From Holacanthus passer (taxonomy: Eukaryota > Chordata > Actinopteri > Pomacanthidae), in contig JAFREQ010000065.1 of NCBI GenBank assembly GCA_025331565.1, forward strand, positions 1,318,501 through 1,382,500: 64,000 bases of DNA. The letters are read 5' to 3'. The notes under the pieces were generated by a model that was given only the letters and a program-made list of their open reading frames with translations, ran no database searches and was not told the origin of the DNA. This document shows positions 59,380 through 64,000 of the stretch, one piece after another. Every line of letters begins with the position of its first letter. Positions within the stretch are counted from its first letter, which is position 1. Made by a program: the position numbers and the translations under genes.

Positions 59380-59880
59380 TGTTATTACAAAGACCAGATG
59401 TTCGGCTCGTAATCCAACCTCTAATTTGATTAGCAAATTGTCAATACAAAGTCAGGCTCTTTAGGGAGGCTAGATCCAGTTGCATCAGGCTCTAATTCAG
59501 CTGTCTGGTAACCGACGCAGCTTGTAGCATCAGGGGCCACCGGGTCACAAGCATTTGCCAGCTTGTTCGCCCTTTTGCAGCAAATTTCCAGCATATGCCG
59601 TGCAGCGGTGCTCCTGTCGTCCAAATATTAGGAGAGAGGTGTCATTACCTTTGTATTCAGCATGCAAACCCACGCTGAGATGAACAGCGGACGCCCTGGA
59701 TGATCGTGACAGCGACTGTGATCAATTCAAGTGCGCGGCTTTTACCGATGGGAAGAAATGCCACAATTAAAGCCGGGGCGCCTTGAGATGCCGGTTCCAC
59801 AGTTAATTCTTACCCAATTAAATCAAATTGACTTTGCTCCGGTTTGATTGTCAGTTACACAGCTCGCATTGGATCTTCAT
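59380..59880. promoter_or_regulatory. Candidate conserved noncoding block
   Basis: This is unique, repeat-free sequence of balanced composition, with 'ctctaatttgattagcaaattg' near 59420 and 'acccaattaaatcaaattgac' near 59811. Both carry TAAT/ATTA-type homeodomain words. Role inferred from composition only. Confidence 0.22.
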
Positions 59881-62559
59881 CAACAGTAATTGCACTTCAA
59901 AGAGGGTGAAAGAGTGAAGGATCTGCCGTGACAGCTCAGGACATGGGTTGTAGGCATGTATCCAAAATGCAGAAGAGGGGAGCAAAAAGAAAAAAAAAAA
60001 AACAAGCCAGCATGGAAGCAAGACGAGGCTAAAAATCTGGTTTCACACTCGCTCGCGTTCTTCATCAGAGAGAAAAGGAGGCATATCTGACAGGCTCTAA
60101 GTGGTTAAAGCAATCTTAACAAGCCAGCCTTCGGAAAAAATTACAAAACGTTAAAGCACTTGGCTACCATTTGGACATAGTGAATTAGAAGCGTCTAAAT
60201 TACATTCTCCAGCTTTGCAAAATAGAAGATGGATGACTGTATCCAAAAGCTTTATGACTCAGTTTTGCACTTCGAAGCGATGACAACAGGGTCCTTTCTT
60301 TGTCAGGAAAACACACTGTTTCCCATCCAACTTTGTTGTTCCCACAGTGGCTTCACATAAACTACATGTGACTGGAGAAGGCTGAGGAGAATTGATAGAG
60401 CTGAGGGTATTTATCAGTCAAAAATTCATGACCTGCCATCTGTGGATCAGGGTGAAGGTGTTGTCAGCTGGACTCCATTAATTTACACTGCTTCTCTGTT
60501 GCAGAGGAAAATCCTGATGTGCTGTAAATCCTAAAGGGCCCAACGTATGTGGTCTCCAGGGCCGCAAGGGACAAGACTTAACTTTTGTGACCTAATCTAT
60601 GAAACGTGTTTGCATCAAATCTTTAGGAGCTTAAGGTTAATTGTATGTAGATTACTGTTATTGTAGGAAGCGGGTAAAAGTGCCAGTCAGCCTTTATGAT
60701 GCCGGCGGAAAAGGTGTGAATTCAGAAAACAATGACCAGAAAAATGGAAGAAAATTGGACAGGTTGGCAAAGTTACTGCTCGTACTGTAGTGTCACCCTT
60801 ATCTCGGCTCAGAAAATTATTTCAGCTGTCTTATCGACATCCTTTTTCATTCATTTATCATTTCCTGTGTCGGCTGCTGTGCTCACACTTGGAATATACC
60901 AGTTTAAGGGGGGATTAGTTTACAGGGTGCCTCTATTTGAGCTCACACAGGGGGTGATTTATTTTGCAGAGAATCCATAACAGAGCCATCATGTTGGATT
61001 GTGTGAAAAATAGAAAATAATGAAATAGAAAAATCTTCCATTTACCTTCCAGCCCGGACTTAACAGCCTGTTTTACAAGTTATTGTGGGAGATGACTTTG
61101 TTGAGGCTGACAGCTCAGTTCACTAATGAGGATTTGGCTTTGTTCTGACTGAGGCGCCCCCATTCGGATTCAAACAATCGCAGATCAAATGGATGATGTT
61201 GTTTGCGTTTGTCACGTCCCCTGATGAGGGGGCAGGAAAAAACAACTGAGTCTGTTTGCGTTCGAGTCGTTTAACAACCAATTAGTCATAAAGCTTTAAG
61301 CGCAATTCAAATGGACAAAATGAGAGCTCGTAGTCTTCCCCGCCAGGCTGCGTTAGAGGAGCTTTGAAGAGCCATCTAACTTCTGAGGATCTTATCATTT
61401 GATGCCAAAATAACATTAGCATCAGGAATAAAGACCCTCTCATGGGAGCAAAGTGGTCATTATCGTCGATGTACATACTGTATATCGTAGCAGCACGACT
61501 GGAACAGGTTGTTATTCTGCATGTGAGATCCTCATCTGTGGTTCGGCTTCTGTTCCACAGTCAGTGTGACATGACTTCTCTCGTCATCTCCGTGCGAGGA
61601 TTATGTGTTACGGCTGTCATCCCCAATTGCAACTTTGCAGAGAGAGAAAGGAGCACGAGCAACGCTTAGGTGACAGAGAGAAATAGATCAGTTCACCTCG
61701 CTCACAAGAGTAACTCAAATGTTGCTGAAGCAGCTGGATCTGTTAACTGGGCTGTCTGTCACGACCTGAACCTGAGTGCAGACAATAAGCAAAGGATCAC
61801 TTAAGCTGGCAAAAGCATTGAGTTTGCCTTATTTTAGAAAATTGCTGAAAAAAGTGCCAGTGTTTTGCAAGAAAATTAGTTTTTACGTGTGACGACAGGA
61901 TTAAAGCAACATCATGCAAGAACTGATTTTTTTTGCAACCTGGCGCCCTTCACTTTTCTGCTGCAATTCACTTTAATACCACTTTTTCGACCAGGACTCA
62001 GATCGGGATCATATTTTATGATGAAAACATTTTCTCTCTGACAGCTGCTCTTGTCTCATTTGTGGCCTGATAAGCAGTAAATTCATCAAACTCAGATCCC
62101 CATATTACTATTTTCCAAGCTACTGCAGCCGTCATACTTTGCATGTAAGCTTTGGAGCAGGTCGGAAAAACGATAGACCTGTAACGAGAATGCCGACTTA
62201 GCTTCTTCTTAGATGAAGACCTATAGCTGGTGATGTGTGACGTTGTGCATTTGCACTTCTTGGGCAGATCGTACCCGAGTTATAGAAGTGCAAGAACAGG
62301 CCAACAAAACGCGAGGTGTTATTTTAAGGTAAAATAGCTGCATAATGTTGCTTAAAGAGACTTTTTAGGTTGATTTTTCTTTACATTTCACAGCATGTGA
62401 CATTTGTTTCCTCAGCCTCAACAGAACACATCATACGTTTGTGGCTCTATCATCCCTTTCCCTCTCCTTTAAAAGCACCTGACAGTTGTTTATCCGAGCC
62501 TGAGTAAAGAAGCGGCAGCAGAGAGACAGCCTTAGTAATACCTTAGTAAGACTTGCTGA
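59881..62559. other. Unique interval, nothing firmly recognised
   Basis: Poly(A) at about 59989-60002. At 61120-61480 there is repeat-free sequence that could be regulatory. Short frames (60732-60980, 61442-61669) have no domains. Confidence 0.5.
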
Positions 62560-62930
62560 TGTAAGTCATGCAACACCAGCCACAAAGAGCATTTCAGAGC
62601 TGCTGCACAAACAGAGACGATGATGCCGGTGATGATTGTTATTATCACCACTCGCATTTTTCACCGACACAAACGTTTTGAAGCGGCATCTTGATCGCTT
62701 GATCCCTTTCGAGCGTGATTCAAAGCTGCTCGGTAATTGCGAGGCCAAACGCGAGGCCGTTTCAGGAGTAACCTTGGTGTAATGCGCTGTAATTTTACAA
62801 CCAGCTCTCTGTGACATCTTAGCGCAAAAAGTTCCTGCTTTCATTAAAATAGCTGCCATTTTCCATCACGGCAGATGCCCCTGCGCTCAGCATATGTGCA
62901 AGGTCATAAATCCAGATTACCTACTTCTTG
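62560..62930. promoter_or_regulatory. Candidate conserved noncoding element
   Basis: Unique sequence with 'ttcattaaaatagctgccattttccatcac' style AT/GC alternation at 62840-62870, and CpG words at 62685-62760. A minus-strand 97-codon frame covers it but shows no domain. Weak call. Confidence 0.2.
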
Positions 62931-64000
62931 TGTCGTTTCTTGACCCATCTGGTGTGATTTAAGCAGCAACTTTTCTTTTTTCACGCCAGCTCCTCATTGA
63001 GCAAAGAAAAAGATGAGCTCAGAACTTCAGTCAATTAAAAAAGAGGAAAAATGCCAGTAGATTTTCCTTTTAATGTTTTAACTTGTGTGTCTTTTGAATT
63101 ACAATCAAGAGGATGTGATATTAATGCATTTGATTGCTCTGCTGTGAATCAAGCAGGTGACATTTTATGTGGGAGGTTTGGTCGGGTTCAGCTGAGGTAT
63201 GACGGGGAATTTTGATTTTCATTGAGGATGCAATTTGAAAAAAACAATGAAATCGCAGAGATTTGAAATAAAATGTGCCTTTGCTTGAAAAATGAAAATG
63301 ACAAAAATACCATTATCATTCAAACAGCCCAGTTATATACAGTTGCCCGAGTGCCTGTATTAAAATTTACCCCCTGGCTGCTGTTTGCTCCGTCTGATGA
63401 TGAGCCAGTGAAATCAAAAAGGAAAAATAATGGCTCTCTATCAAACCGCCTGTAATGCTGGCTCGGCACAAAATGGTATCTAATCTTCTGTCTCTCCTCT
63501 GTCTGGATGGAGAACCGGCCTCGTGTTAGCACAAACTTTATTTCCAGTTGGTGAGTCACTGGAGGATGAGTGACAAACCTGTCATGTTGTAAAAGAGAAT
63601 CAAAAAGTTTTAAATGTCAGCTTCGAACGTCAAAACACACAGACACAGAAAAATCTAATTTTGTGGGTCTGTCTCTCGCCGGACGGAGCATCTGCTCACT
63701 GTGGCTCAGGAAATAAAGGAGTTTATATATCACAGTTGTGTTTTGATATGCCTGTGGGTCATATGTGACACAAGAACTTCATTAAGTTTCACACATTGAA
63801 TCATCTCAGTCTCAGAGTTGGAGACGAGAGACACGTCTCTGTTGCAGCCAGACTTTGTGATTGAGCCTGATAAGACTGATCTACTTTTATTAGAATCAAA
63901 TCAAAGTTGTAAACTCACAAATTATGCCACTGACAGACCAGTAATATACCTGGAAACCCCCCACCTACAGGCAATGACAGTAATGGCCAAATAAAATCAT
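62931..64000. other. Unique sequence to the window edge
   Basis: AT-rich and repeat-free. 63270-63560 is open on both strands, which more likely reflects few stop codons by chance than coding. No gene was seen. Confidence 0.5.

Noticed and set aside
1..64000. CRISPR array, operon, phage or toxin system
   Set aside because: No spaced direct-repeat arrays, no ribosome-binding-site-led gene strings and no bacterial codon structure; all evidence points to vertebrate nuclear DNA.

Overview
This window reads as a gene-poor stretch of a teleost fish genome, probably a percomorph. The evidence is the repeat content. It holds degraded L2/Rex-type LINEs, a Ty3/gypsy fragment, two Tc1/mariner-type fossils, a tRNA-related SINE, a non-autonomous DNA element beginning 'attccaaaaaagttgggac'-like, CA and GATA microsatellites, and several short interspersed motifs I recognise from fish genomes. 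These family calls come from remembered motifs, not a database search. There is no sign of bacterial, plasmid or viral organisation, operons, CRISPR arrays or ribosome binding sites.

The only gene I can call with high confidence is tRNA-Ser(AGA), minus strand, 12643-12724. I found no convincing host protein-coding gene. Two short exon-like segments deserve testing: minus strand 11137-11255 and plus strand 14138-14198. Both have good splice signals and open frames, but neither matches a protein I recognise. Long open frames elsewhere look like chance frames or mobile-element remnants.

Layout: 1-372 resembles the end of an LTR. 373-11000 is mostly unique sequence with two CA arrays, one fish interspersed repeat and two candidate conserved noncoding blocks. 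11-14.2 kb holds the two exon candidates and the tRNA gene, which is followed on its own strand by a LINE-like 3' tail. 17 kb is a broken LINE interrupted by a second repeat. 20.4 and 22.0 kb are two direct copies of one interspersed repeat. 25 kb is an antisense gypsy pol fossil. 26-29 kb holds small repeats and a Tc1-type transposase fossil. 33.5 kb is a SINE. 35.3 kb is an 18-bp minisatellite. 40.4 kb is a second Tc1-type fossil with a terminal hairpin. 44.4 kb is a probable LINE 3' tail. 48.7 kb is a non-autonomous DNA transposon. 53.1 kb is a GATA array. 56.1-57.4 kb is an antisense L2-like LINE. The rest is unique, AT-rich sequence, parts of which look like the enhancer-dense gene deserts around vertebrate developmental genes.

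The parts do not form a pathway. The mobile elements are all visibly broken, and the candidate regulatory blocks, if real, would act on a gene outside the window.
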